Below are positions 46,406-54,893 of a stretch of DNA of 64,000 bases, in pieces. The DNA is taken from assembly GCF_017377395.1 (NCBI RefSeq), contig NZ_CP061800.1, positions 1,798,001-1,862,000 of the forward strand, written 5' to 3'. This DNA is from Desulfonema magnum. Lineage in GTDB: Bacteria > Desulfobacterota > Desulfobacteria > Desulfobacterales > 4be13. Made by a program: the position numbers and the translations under genes. The notes under the pieces are model-generated. The model worked only from the letters and a program-made list of their open reading frames with translations. It did no database searches and was not told where the DNA came from. Positions within the stretch are counted from its first letter, which is position 1. Each line of letters begins with the position of its first letter.

Positions 46406-47221
46406 TTATTTTGTCTGAGAATCCCGAAGCGTCTCAACTTCCTTCACGCTCAGTCCGCTTGCCCGGGATATCTCTTTTACGGTAAGCTTTCCCATTGAAA
46501 GCAGAATCCGGGCTGTCTCTTTACTTCTTTTTTTTTCACCTTTTTTTTCACCTTTTTTTTCAGCTATTTGGATAAGCTCCTGAGCCGCAACCGTCTGGTC
46601 AAGGGGAGTCAGTTGTATCATTTTCTGTACCTCCTTTAAAGTAAGTTTTGGAAAACGTTGAAGAACAGTATAAATCAGCAACTCTGAAAGTTCTTTTGTC
46701 TCATGCTCCGGCAGTTTCAGCGAGCGGATTTCCTCTTCCCAGCGGGGAACAAGCTCCTGAAGTTTCTTCTGATCCTCCTTTTTGCCGGAAAGAGTCAGAG
46801 GCTTCAGCACAGTCAGTGCGCCTGCTTTGTCCCCTATTGCCTCAAAACAGTCAGCCAGATTTTTCCGAATCAGCTGGCAGGGAGGCGTGCATGACAGCAT
46901 GGGGATTCCGGGATCGTATTCCTCATCAAGAAAAAGGACAATCGCAATGAACGGTGTCCTGCTCCCGCTGGCTTCGTACCATGTGGCTATTTCCCGGAAA
47001 AGCCGCCAGTAGATGGCCGGATCATCATAGCCCTGAATCTCAAGAAAAATATACGGGCCGTCACCGTCCTTTGGCCTCAGAAAACCGTCAAAACGTTTTT
47101 CCGTAGTTTTCACAGTGATACTTTCAAAGACATACTGGCCCGCAATTTGCAACTGCACCAGTCGGAGCAGGCTCCGAGGATCAAATCGGAACAGCTTGTA
47201 AAATAACGCATCTGTTTTCAT
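46406..47221 (-). CDS. Rpn/DUF2887-type putative PD-(D/E)xK nuclease, copy 2
   Basis: This is a 271-residue tandem paralogue of the gene at 45138 with the same landmarks (KRFDGFL, YIFLEIQGYDD, C-terminal LTVKEISRASGL) and one GEKK unit fewer. The upstream leader GAAATAAGAGGATAAGAATA is shared by both copies, showing that the duplication included it. Role unknown; such genes often multiply in genomes with many repeats. Confidence 0.8.
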   Translation of the reverse strand: MKTDALFYKLFRFDPRSLLRLVQLQIAGQYVFESITVKTTEKRFDGFLRPKDGDGPYIFLEIQGYDDPAIYWRLFREIATWYEASGSRTPFIAIVLFLDEEYDPGIPMLSCTPPCQLIRKNLADCFEAIGDKAGALTVLKPLTLSGKKEDQKKLQELVPRWEEEIRSLKLPEHETKELSELLIYTVLQRFPKLTLKEVQKMIQLTPLDQTVAAQELIQIAEKKGEKKGEKKRSKETARILLSMGKLTVKEISRASGLSVKEVETLRDSQTK

Positions 47222-47279
47222 TTATTCTTATCCTCTTATTTCAAGGTCTTGTTTCGCTTTCACTCGGAGAATAGATTTT

Positions 47280-47425
47280 CAGTAGATCGAAAAGAATTTA
47301 TAACCTACTGTTTCCAAATCAATTACGAGGAGTGCAAAAATGAAGCGAACGCGGAATTTTTGCAAAAATTCCGCGTTCGCTTCATTTTTGCACTCCTTTT
47401 ATCCCGAAAAGTTTTCGATCTACTG
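47280..47425. mobile_element. 146-bp nested palindrome element
   Basis: The outer arms CAGTAGATCGAAAA (47280) and TTTTCGATCTACTG (47425) enclose a perfect inner palindrome of 35-bp arms (AGGAGTGCAAAAATGAAGCG..., 47326-47400). ATTTT flanks both sides, a possible 5-bp duplication. A half copy lies at 53222-53285. Confidence 0.65.
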
Positions 47426-47558
47426 ATTTTAGCTAACTTCAGCCTGACTTGGGCGTGAGTTCAGTCGAACGCTTTCGCGGCCAGCCCTGGCATTCATGCC
47501 AGGGCTTTTCATAAAATTAAGCAGCGAAACCCGGCCCCCTGCTTCATAAGAATTCAGT

Positions 47559-47984
47559 TCATACCCAGTTTTCTTTTTGGAAAGCATCGGGCAAGACATC
47601 AAAGTCCCTGTCATTTGTAACCAAAACAAGACCGCATACTTTGGCAGTACAGGCAACGAGGAGGTCTAAGTCTGAAATCGCTTTGCCTTGTTTCCGAAGC
47701 ATTGCCTTGGTATTACCAAACAATCTCCAAATATCCTCATCAATCGGAATAGGAACAACTGCCTTCTTAAAAAGTGCTATCCGGGCAAAATTATATTCTT
47801 TCCGGCCTGAATTTGCCGCACCGAAATATAATTCTCCCAGTGTTACTTCAGACATAAAAATATCAGCTTCAATTCCTCGGACAGCTTCAGTAGCCTTTTT
47901 TTCTTCTTTCGAACGTTGTGAGTCTTTTTTATCCAGACCGTTTATCAGGTATATACAGTGATTGGTATCAAGTAAATAATCCAT
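47559..47984 (-). CDS. PIN-domain toxin (VapC-like)
   Basis: This 141-residue PIN ribonuclease has YLLDTNHCIYLING with the first Asp, SEVTLGELYFGA with the Glu, ISDLDLLVACTA and LVTNDRDFDVLP with the remaining acids. It lies 13 bp downstream of an antitoxin-like gene on the same strand. Family members cut RNA and inhibit translation. Confidence 0.92.
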   Translation of the reverse strand: MDYLLDTNHCIYLINGLDKKDSQRSKEEKKATEAVRGIEADIFMSEVTLGELYFGAANSGRKEYNFARIALFKKAVVPIPIDEDIWRLFGNTKAMLRKQGKAISDLDLLVACTAKVCGLVLVTNDRDFDVLPDAFQKENWV

Positions 47985-47997
47985 CTCAGTTTAACCA

Positions 47998-48258
47998 TTA
48001 CTTAAAATTTGATTTTAAAGGAGACACAGTCCGAGATGATTTTAACAGATCAATCCAGTCTTCTGAAATCTCAGTGCCCGAAGTTCCTTCCAGCAAATCG
48101 AAAATACGATTTCTTTCAGTTCTGGAAGATATTTCAGACGGTTTCCCATCAGGTACTATCGTCACAGTAAAAGACTGCGCCAAATTTTCTTTTATCTTTT
48201 CCGCCCATTGGAGAGGAATGTCCGTACCCCGGATATGCTTTATAATTGTTGTTGGCAT
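47998..48258 (-). CDS. Antitoxin partner of the PIN toxin
   Basis: This 86-residue protein upstream of the PIN toxin has an N-terminal ligand for DNA binding not clearly recognised (MPTTIIKHIRGTDIPLQWAEKI) and an acidic C-terminal part (FDLLEGTSGTEISEDWIDLL) that would contact the toxin. Assignment is from position, size and composition. Confidence 0.75.
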   Translation of the reverse strand: MPTTIIKHIRGTDIPLQWAEKIKENLAQSFTVTIVPDGKPSEISSRTERNRIFDLLEGTSGTEISEDWIDLLKSSRTVSPLKSNFK

Positions 48259-48759
48259 TTTCAGAATTCTCCTGATAAATTTTATAAAATAAAATCAGAA
48301 ATTTTTCTATGGTTTCTCAGTAAAAGCACCGGAATCAGTTTCCAGCTTTGGTTTAAAATTAACATAATTATCTGCTTATATCAATAAATTTTAATTAAGG
48401 CGATTTCCAAGAATGAATATATATGTTTGTAGTTCCGCCTTTAGGCGGTGTCACACCGCCTAAAGGCGGAACTACAAACTAAATTGTGATTTGCGCTAAA
48501 GCAGACGCATTTGTAGGCAGCAGAGAATTTAATGGTAACTTACTGAATTATAGTCATAAAAAATATATTAATATTTTTTTCTCAAAAATTTTTTAAAAAA
48601 ATGCCCGTGTGTATAAGAAAATATTTTCTAAAGCATATTATTAAAACATGGGGGAGGTGATAACAAAAATTTTATGTCTGAGAGAGAGAATTGATGGCAG
48701 GGTTTTATTTTATTAAATGAAAATGTGACAGATTATGATCCGAAAAAGGAGAGAAACGT
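48259..48759. other. Intergenic region upstream of the FG-GAP protein gene
   Basis: Apart from the palindrome at 48425-48479 the region is AT-rich. The promoter of the secreted-protein pair at 48760 and 50322 should be here but I cannot place it. Confidence 0.5.
48425..48479. repeat. Perfect inverted repeat TTTGTAGTTCCGCCTTTAGG
   Basis: The arms are 27 bp and meet at a single central C. It may also act as a bidirectional terminator for the antitoxin side. Related sequences occur at 43598 and 39504. Confidence 0.8.
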
Positions 48760-50277
48760 ATGAAACTTTTTATGAATCAGTCCGGTTGGAAACGTATGAC
48801 AGCGATGACAGGTGTATTGCTTGTCATGCTTATGGCAGGCAGTACTCATGCTCTTGGGGAGGCTCTTTTTATTGATAGCGGCCAGGCTCTTGGCAATAAG
48901 TATAGCCAGGATGTCGCATTGGGCGATCTCAACGGAAACGGCCACCTTGATGCCTTTGTTGCCAACAATGCGCCTAATAAGGTATGGCTGAATCTCGGTG
49001 ACGGCACTTTTAAAGACAGCACCCGGGAATTCGGCAACGCAAATAGCCGTGCGGTTGCCCTGGGAGATTTGGACGGAGACGGGTCCCTTGACGCTTTTAT
49101 CGCTAATAATGGAAAAAATAAGGTATGGCTCAACAATGGCCGGGGCAGTTTTGAAGACAGTTTGCAAACCCTTGGCAATTTCGATAGCAGGAATGTGGCT
49201 TTGGGAGATTTGGACGGAGACGGCGCTCTTGATGCTTTTGTGGCGAATTATGGTCAGGGAAATAAAGTGTGGCTGAATTTCGGAGGATACGGCGACTTTA
49301 TTGACAGCGATCAGTCTCTTGGTAATTCAAATAGTCGTGACGTTGCTTTAGGGGATGTGGACGGAGATGGTGATTTGGATGCCTTTATTGCTAACTGGGG
49401 GCAGGCAAATAAAATATGGCTGAATGACGGCGATGGCAATTTTACAGACAGCGGCTATTCTCTTAGTAGTGCTTATAGCCAAGCAGTTGCATTGGGGGAT
49501 GTGGACGATGACGGCGTTTTGGATGCTTTTGTCGGTAATGGTTATTATGGCAAGCCAAATAAAGTCTGGCTCAACAACGGACATGGCGGCTTTACGGACA
49601 GCATGTTGTCTCTTGGCAATTCGCAAACTACTGATATCGCGTTAGGGGATGTGGACGGAGATGGTGACTTTGATGCTTTTGTTGCCAATTATTACTATGG
49701 CGGGTCAAACAGAGTCTGGTTGAACAATGGTTACGGAACCTTTATGGATAGCGGACTCGCACTTGGTAGTACCAGCGGACGCAGCTATGGTGTTGCATTA
49801 GGAGATTTGGACGGAGATTCCGATCTGGATGCTTTTGTCGTTAATTACAGTGGTCAGGCGAACAAGGTATATCTGAACACATCAGGGCGTCCTGGCACAC
49901 AGCCTCCTATCCCACCTGATCCTTCATGCAACGGTGATTCAGATGAAGACGGAATGGATGACTGCTGGGAAATCGAACATTTTGGCGGTCTTTCACACGA
50001 TGGAAGCGAAGACACCGACAATGACGGCTATACCGACAAAGAGGAATACGGTATCCCATCTGACCCGAATGACCCGAATGATCCGGATAGCCAGCCTGAT
50101 TGCATGAAAGGCGATGTCACCGGAGATGATGAGATCACCCCTCAGGATGCAGTAGAAGCGTTTCACCTTTCTCTTGAGGCTTCGTGGACAGATGATGAAC
50201 TGTGCCGTGCGGACTTCAATGAGGATGGCGAAGTGACAGCGCAGGACGCGATAGAGATTTTCTGGGAATCATATTAA
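48760..50277 (+). CDS. Secreted FG-GAP seven-blade propeller with TSP3 and dockerin-like end
   Basis: This 505-residue exported protein has a signal peptide at residues 1-32 (ending GSTHA). Seven repeats of about 50 residues follow (VALGDLDGDGALDAFVAN ... NKVWLNNG ... F.DS), the integrin-type FG-GAP/VCBS pattern with calcium-binding DxDGDGxxD loops, so a seven-bladed propeller. A TSP3-like segment (NGDSDEDGMDDCWEIEHFGG, about 385-440) leads to a dockerin-like pair (GDVTGDDEITPQDAVEAF and DFNEDGEVTAQDAIEIFWE). The gene at 50322 follows after 44 bp with its own AGGAGG-like site, probably the same operon. Confidence 0.88.
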   Translation: MKLFMNQSGWKRMTAMTGVLLVMLMAGSTHALGEALFIDSGQALGNKYSQDVALGDLNGNGHLDAFVANNAPNKVWLNLGDGTFKDSTREFGNANSRAVALGDLDGDGSLDAFIANNGKNKVWLNNGRGSFEDSLQTLGNFDSRNVALGDLDGDGALDAFVANYGQGNKVWLNFGGYGDFIDSDQSLGNSNSRDVALGDVDGDGDLDAFIANWGQANKIWLNDGDGNFTDSGYSLSSAYSQAVALGDVDDDGVLDAFVGNGYYGKPNKVWLNNGHGGFTDSMLSLGNSQTTDIALGDVDGDGDFDAFVANYYYGGSNRVWLNNGYGTFMDSGLALGSTSGRSYGVALGDLDGDSDLDAFVVNYSGQANKVYLNTSGRPGTQPPIPPDPSCNGDSDEDGMDDCWEIEHFGGLSHDGSEDTDNDGYTDKEEYGIPSDPNDPNDPDSQPDCMKGDVTGDDEITPQDAVEAFHLSLEASWTDDELCRADFNEDGEVTAQDAIEIFWESY

Positions 50278-50321
50278 GAGCAAAGGAAGCTCAAACCTTA
50301 TAATTAAGGAATACGGAGGAC

Positions 50322-52757
50322 ATGAAAATGAAAAAAACGTACACAATTGTTTTTGCGCTTATATTTCTGCTTTTCACAGGACCGGCATGGGCCTATGACA
50401 TTTCTCCCGAGGACGTGTCAGGAAGCCCCGGAAGTTCTGTTGTTGTGCCGATTAAAATCAGTAATGTCGGCGGAGGGTTGGATGTGGATGCCTTTGGTTT
50501 CACACTTACCTTTGACAAAGATGTGCTGACCTTTGACGACGTTGACAAACTCGGAACACTGGCTCAGAGTTTCAGCCTTGTGGCAGGACAGGAAACAGAA
50601 CCCGGCAAGGTGAAGGTGAACGGCGCATTGTTCGGAACCCCCGTGCATATTGACGCTGACGGTCTTTTCCTGAAAATGAAATTCAATGTAAAATCAGGCG
50701 CAAGCAAAAACTCAGCTTTGTCTCTCTCTGATTTCAAAGATGACATTGCAACTGCGACCACAGGCAGTGCCACAGGTACTCCCACATTGCCCGGAGCTTT
50801 TGAAATTTCTCCGGCTGATGTGCAGGGAAAAACAGGAGACACGGTCGTTGTTCCGGTGAATATCAGCAACATTGGCACTGGCCTGGATATAGATGCCTTT
50901 GGTTTCACATTCCAGTTTGACAAAGATGTGTTGGAATTTGTGGAAGCTGACAAAGCCGGAACCCTGGTACAAAATTTCAGTCTTGTTGAAGGACAGATCA
51001 CAGAACCTGGCAAAGTGAAAGTGAACGGCGCAATGTTCGGAACACCCGTGCATATCGGTGCAAATGGTCTGTTTCTGAAAATGAAATTCACTGTAAAAAA
51101 AGATGCGATTTCAACTTTGACTCTTTTGGATTTTAAAGATGATATTCAAACTGCGGCAAGCAATGAGGCTATGTTTAAACCGACGGATACCTCCTGTATT
51201 CCCACCGATAGTGATACTGACTGTGACGGTATGCTGGATGCTTGGGAAATCGAACATTTTGGAACGCTTGACAGAACCGGAACAGACGATTATGACGGCG
51301 ACGGATACACCGAGAAATGGGAGCATGATCACGCGACCGATCCCAAAGACCCCAATGATCCCCCGCCGCCCCCAGGCGGAATATTGGAACTACCTGATAT
51401 GGAGGCAGAGGAGGGTAAGACAATTTCCGTCCCTCTGAAATTAAACAACAAGAATAACGAAGCCATTGAAGCTGTTGATGTAAAGGTCGAATTCAGCAAT
51501 GCGGTTTTAGTTGCCACAGATGCAACACTGGCACGCGGCATACTGGACGGCAAAAATTATGGTATCACTTATCAGGTAGATGATGGAGGAAAGATTACTG
51601 TATCAATTTTCGCTAACGGAAATACGTTCACGGGCAGCGGAATTGTTGCATATCTCAATTTTTACATGGTTGGTGATGAAGCGACCATGACAAAACTGAC
51701 ATTCGCAAAAGCTCAGTTCAACGAAAAAAAAGTAGATGCAAAACTCGGTTCGGTTACAATCGGGAAACCTTTCTGCGGTTATAAAATTTCAGGAAACATT
51801 GCTTACTACAACACTGCTTCTCCTGTGTCCAACGTATTCATGGAACTTGACGGACAAGACTCTCTTTCCCTGTCCACAGAGGAAAACGGAACTTACGATT
51901 TTTCCTGTCTTGCAGAAGGACATTATACTGTCACAGCCTATAAAAACGACCAGTTCGGCGGTCTCAGCGGCATGGACGCCTCAAGAATCCTGAAACATGC
52001 GGCAGGAATGATGCCGCTTGATTGCTACCAGAAAATCGCAGCCGATGTGGACGGAGACGGCCAAATCACCGGACTGGACGCATCAAGAGTCGCAAGATAC
52101 ACAGCAGGCAAGATCAGCTATCTCAACGATGATGATAATCATTGGGTATTTGTGCCTGCCAGTTCGATCAGCAGTTGTGACGGGTGGCCCCCCATCGCTT
52201 ACACCTCCGAAAGAACCTATTCTCCGCTGAATTCGGACAAAACAGACCAGGATTTCATCGCCATAAGACTCGGCGATGTGACAGGCAACTGGTCAGAAGA
52301 ACCGGTCAGAACAAAGCGGCGGGCACGTTCCGTGTGCCAAGCTGAGGCAGTTCCGGGTTCCGTGCTGACGATTCCCGTTGTGCTGAATCAGGACACTGCC
52401 ATCGAAGGCATTGACATAAAACTCACTTATGATGCGGATGTGCTTGATCTCACCGGTGCGGCACTGGCAGGCGGCATACTGGAATACGAAGGATACGCCC
52501 TGCTCACCGGCACGGAACACGGCGAGGTCACGCTCGTCATCTCCGCGGCTGACGGGACATTCACCGGCAGCGGAGAGACCGTGTTCCTCAGCTTTGACGT
52601 AACCGGGCAGTCCGGGAGCACATCGGCCGTGTCGCTTGAGAAATTCGAGTGCAACGAAAAAGCGGCATTCGGAGGCTTTCAGGTAAAGGAGAAGATTTGC
52701 CAGAAAATCAGTCTCAACATCGCTGATGGCGAATCAGACATTGTCGTAACCCATTAA
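50322..52757 (+). CDS. Secreted multi-cohesin protein with internal dockerin-like motif
   Basis: This 811-residue exported protein has a signal peptide at residues 1-24 (ending GPAWA). Two closely related cohesin-like domains follow (about 26-150 and 163-285; GSSVVVPIKISNVGGGLDVD ... AFGFTLTFDKDVL). Next are a TSP3-like segment (DCDGMLDAWEIEHFG) and a third cohesin-like domain (about 350-480). A regulatory-like beta fold carries a dockerin-like pair (GLSGMDASRILKHA and QITGLDASRVARYT). A fourth cohesin-like domain (about 670-800) closes the chain. The last part parallels the end of the 998-residue protein at 14085. It could be a scaffold binding the dockerin-like ends of its neighbours; this is inference. 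Confidence 0.87.
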   Translation: MKMKKTYTIVFALIFLLFTGPAWAYDISPEDVSGSPGSSVVVPIKISNVGGGLDVDAFGFTLTFDKDVLTFDDVDKLGTLAQSFSLVAGQETEPGKVKVNGALFGTPVHIDADGLFLKMKFNVKSGASKNSALSLSDFKDDIATATTGSATGTPTLPGAFEISPADVQGKTGDTVVVPVNISNIGTGLDIDAFGFTFQFDKDVLEFVEADKAGTLVQNFSLVEGQITEPGKVKVNGAMFGTPVHIGANGLFLKMKFTVKKDAISTLTLLDFKDDIQTAASNEAMFKPTDTSCIPTDSDTDCDGMLDAWEIEHFGTLDRTGTDDYDGDGYTEKWEHDHATDPKDPNDPPPPPGGILELPDMEAEEGKTISVPLKLNNKNNEAIEAVDVKVEFSNAVLVATDATLARGILDGKNYGITYQVDDGGKITVSIFANGNTFTGSGIVAYLNFYMVGDEATMTKLTFAKAQFNEKKVDAKLGSVTIGKPFCGYKISGNIAYYNTASPVSNVFMELDGQDSLSLSTEENGTYDFSCLAEGHYTVTAYKNDQFGGLSGMDASRILKHAAGMMPLDCYQKIAADVDGDGQITGLDASRVARYTAGKISYLNDDDNHWVFVPASSISSCDGWPPIAYTSERTYSPLNSDKTDQDFIAIRLGDVTGNWSEEPVRTKRRARSVCQAEAVPGSVLTIPVVLNQDTAIEGIDIKLTYDADVLDLTGAALAGGILEYEGYALLTGTEHGEVTLVISAADGTFTGSGETVFLSFDVTGQSGSTSAVSLEKFECNEKAAFGGFQVKEKICQKISLNIADGESDIVVTH

Positions 52758-52805
52758 AACAAACCTTTGCAGGGGCAATCTTGTGGTTGTCTCTGCAATC
52801 TTTTC

Positions 52806-53045
52806 GCTACAAGCGATTTCATATAAGTACCTGAGCAAAAGTTTTTCATACATTTTTTTTCTGAATGGCAAAGAAACCCGGCTTTTTCCTCCGCGGACGG
52901 CGGGTCATTCCGGAAAAAAAGCCGGGTTTCCTCCCCGGACAAATATCGAAAACTTATGGTTAGCTACTTAACGAAGAGGAGGATAAGAAAGGGATTCAAT
53001 CCGCTTCTTATGAATCCCTTTCTTATATGAAATCCCTGTAGCGAA
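52806..53045. repeat. CTACAAGGATTTCATATAAG palindrome, split by another element
   Basis: The left arm (TCGCTACAAGCGATTTCATA) and right arm (TATGAAATCCCTGTAGCGA) belong to the family at 8901 and 36102. They are separated because a 147-bp element sits in the left half. Confidence 0.75.
52824..52970. mobile_element. MITE-like element, family TAAGTACCTGAGCAAAA, copy 2
   Basis: The ends TAAGTACCTGAGCAAAAGTT and, inverted, TAAGTAGCTAACCATAAGTT match at 18 of 22 positions. The core is the AAACCCGGCTTTTTCC palindrome. It has inserted into the palindrome at 52806-53045, which dates it as younger than that repeat. Confidence 0.72.
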
Positions 53046-53049
53046 AGTT

Positions 53050-53211
53050 CTGATTATAACGGATTCGGGGGAGGCCCGCGAATATGACATCGGATTTAAG
53101 GATTTACCGGATATTCCGGGCCGGGACATCCGTCTCATCCTCCTGTCCGCTGTCATATTGCCCGATACCGCGGAAAAAACCCCGGGCCTCCCCAAAATCC
53201 GTTACAATCAG
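53050..53211. mobile_element. Element family CTGATTATAACGG, copy 2
   Basis: 162 bp with inverted ends CTGATTATAACGGATTC and its near-complement. CGAAAGTT is perfectly duplicated at 53042-53049 and 53212-53219. It sits between the split palindrome and a half copy of the 47280 element. Confidence 0.82.
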
Positions 53212-53221
53212 CGAAAGTTTT

Positions 53222-53285
53222 TGCAAAAATTCCGCGTTCGCCTCATTTTTGAACTCCTTTTGTCTCGAAAAGTCTTCGATCTGCT
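53222..53285. repeat. Half copy of the 47280-47425 palindrome element
   Basis: GCAAAAATTCCGCGTTCGCC through CTTCGATCTGCTG matches the right half of the element at 47280-47425. Confidence 0.65.
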
Positions 53286-53324
53286 GATGCTTCAATGGGG
53301 AAATGCGTGTGCCCCGAATATTCT

Positions 53325-53651
53325 TTAATGGCTGCTTACCGCATTTTCAAAGACATCTTTAACCCAATTATCTAAATTTTTATCTGACTTTTCAATTGCA
53401 AGAACAATTTTTTTATGAAGATCAGGCGGCAGATTAATTGTAAAGCTTCCGCTAAACGGTTTGTCAGGCTCTTCTCCTCTTTCCGAGCAAAATTCAATAT
53501 AATCCTCAACTGAATCAATAAAAGCCTCTTTTAATTCTTCGACCGATTTGCCTTGAAAAGTTATGACATCACGGATATTTATAACATCACCGTGAAAAAT
53601 ATCCGCTTCATCATCATACTCGACTTTTGCAATATATTCTTTATATTTCAT
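53325..53651 (-). CDS. hicB: HicB-family antitoxin
   Basis: This 108-residue protein has the HicB partial RNase H-like fold (MKYKEYIAKVEYDDEADIFH ... VEELKEAFIDSVEDY) and a C-terminal ribbon-helix-helix part (SFTINLPPDLHKKIVLAIEK). It overlaps hicA by 4 bp (ATGA). HicB binds and blocks HicA and represses the operon. Confidence 0.9.
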   Translation of the reverse strand: MKYKEYIAKVEYDDEADIFHGDVINIRDVITFQGKSVEELKEAFIDSVEDYIEFCSERGEEPDKPFSGSFTINLPPDLHKKIVLAIEKSDKNLDNWVKDVFENAVSSH

Positions 53652-53902
53652 AGTGTAATTCCTGCTTCTGTAAGGAAGCGACGCATGGAAACAACTGCTC
53701 CTTTATCGGTTTCTTTTCTCGGATGAGGGCGGTGAAATACGGCTCTGACATTGTTAAGAGCAATACGGATTCTTGATCCTCTGCCTTCGCTGATTTCAGC
53801 CCCCAGTGCAATGAGCATTTTTTCAATATCGTTCCACTCGATATTTGACTGAACCGGATTATCAAAAATTTTTTCCAATGTCCTTCTTTGTTTTTTATTC
53901 AT
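53648..53902 (-). CDS. hicA: HicA-family mRNA interferase toxin
   Basis: This 84-residue toxin of the dsRBD-like HicA fold has WNDIEKMLIALGAEISEGRGS, HRPHPRKETDKGAVVSMRRF with the catalytic His region (FHRPHP), and an LTEAGI end. HicA cuts mRNA without ribosomes. Its start overlaps a tiny upstream reading frame (53895-53966). Confidence 0.9.
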   Translation of the reverse strand: MNKKQRRTLEKIFDNPVQSNIEWNDIEKMLIALGAEISEGRGSRIRIALNNVRAVFHRPHPRKETDKGAVVSMRRFLTEAGITL

Positions 53903-53966
53903 TTAAATCCGTTATTGTCTGTTGCATTTGCAAATACTCATTTTCCGGTATTGTCACAGTTTTCAT
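53895..53966 (-). CDS. 23-residue leader peptide coupled to hicA
   Basis: A tiny frame reads MKTVTIPENEYLQMQQTITD plus LNE and stops 8 bp inside hicA. GGGGAT precedes its ATG. The peptide resembles the N-terminus of small antitoxin or DUF proteins that start MKTITIPENEY. It may be the stub of a lost antitoxin gene or a coupling peptide that controls hicA translation. Confidence 0.5.
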   Translation of the reverse strand: MKTVTIPENEYLQMQQTITDLNE

Positions 53967-54077
53967 TTTTTTATCCCCGGTATTTTAATTTTGCCACAAA
54001 AGCCAGGATATCAATCCCCCCGGGGTGAAAGCGAAAGCACCTGTTCGGACTGAGTTCACACCGAAGCCTGGACGTAC

Positions 54078-54674
54078 CTATGACGAAATAAAGAGCGAAG
54101 CCGTAACAATTTTCAACCCCGTCAGAATCCTGGATTCAATCACCTCTTCTCCTGCAAACTCGCCTGACAAAGCATATTCTTCTCCGTCAAGCGCAAAGAC
54201 CTGCACAGAGCGGGTTTTCGGGTCAGCGATCCAATACTCCGGAACTTTTGCCTGTTCATACGCTATGAACTTGATCACCTGATCAGTGCGACGGCTTGAG
54301 GGAGACAAAACCTCAGCCACAAGATCGGGCGCACCTTCAAAGTATTTTGCACCGGAACCCGGCCATCTTTCCGACGTGATAAAAAGCACATCCGGCTGAA
54401 CCGGACGACTTTTTTCTGAAAGATGGACTTCAAAAGGCGCTGTCAGCACATAACCAAGTTTGTTCCCAGCTACAAATTGTTCTATTTGAGAAACAATTTT
54501 AACCACAATAAACTGATGATCAATATCCGGTGCATTTGTCACATAAAGTACCCCCTCAATAATTTCGTAGCGACAGCCGTTATCCGGCAGGTTCAGGTAA
54601 TCTTCATAAGACCATTCGCCCTGAGCGGGCCACGGGCTATCCGGTGTGAGCCGTGCTGTTGTCGCGTGGGCCAT
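54078..54674 (-). CDS. Uma2-family (DUF820) putative endonuclease
   Basis: This 198-residue protein of the Uma2/DUF820 restriction-endonuclease-like family has SYEDYLNLPDNGCRYEIIEG, RPVQPDVLFI and APDLVAEVLSPSSRRTD, where the Glu, Asp and Glu of the PD-(D/E)xK core sit, then KVPEYWIADPKTRSVQVF. The start at 54674 gives the normal MAHATT lead. The frame runs further upstream only through a repeat palindrome. Function of the family is largely unknown. Confidence 0.9.
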   Translation of the reverse strand: MAHATTARLTPDSPWPAQGEWSYEDYLNLPDNGCRYEIIEGVLYVTNAPDIDHQFIVVKIVSQIEQFVAGNKLGYVLTAPFEVHLSEKSRPVQPDVLFITSERWPGSGAKYFEGAPDLVAEVLSPSSRRTDQVIKFIAYEQAKVPEYWIADPKTRSVQVFALDGEEYALSGEFAGEEVIESRILTGLKIVTASLFISS

Positions 54675-54705
54675 GATATTTTTCTCCGTTTCAGTTTTCA
54701 GATTA

Positions 54706-54792
54706 TCCGGAGTGCCAAACTTGCAGTTTGGCAATATTTCCGATGCCCGGAAATCGGGGGCACTTGCCAAACTGTAAGTTTGGCACTCCGGA
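54706..54792. repeat. CCGGAGTGCCAAAC palindrome, compound copy
   Basis: GGAGTGCCAAACTTGCAGTT and its inverted partner (AACTGTAAGTTTGGCACTCC) surround a second small palindrome CGATGCCCGGAAATCG. Same family as 13645, 17087 and 57549. Confidence 0.8.
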
Positions 54793-54893
54793 GCGATACG
54801 CATTCAGAATTAAATAATAGCATGACCGTTAAAATGTATCAATTACAAAAATTGGAAAATTTGTCTGAACCATAATTATTAATTTGCTGTTTT

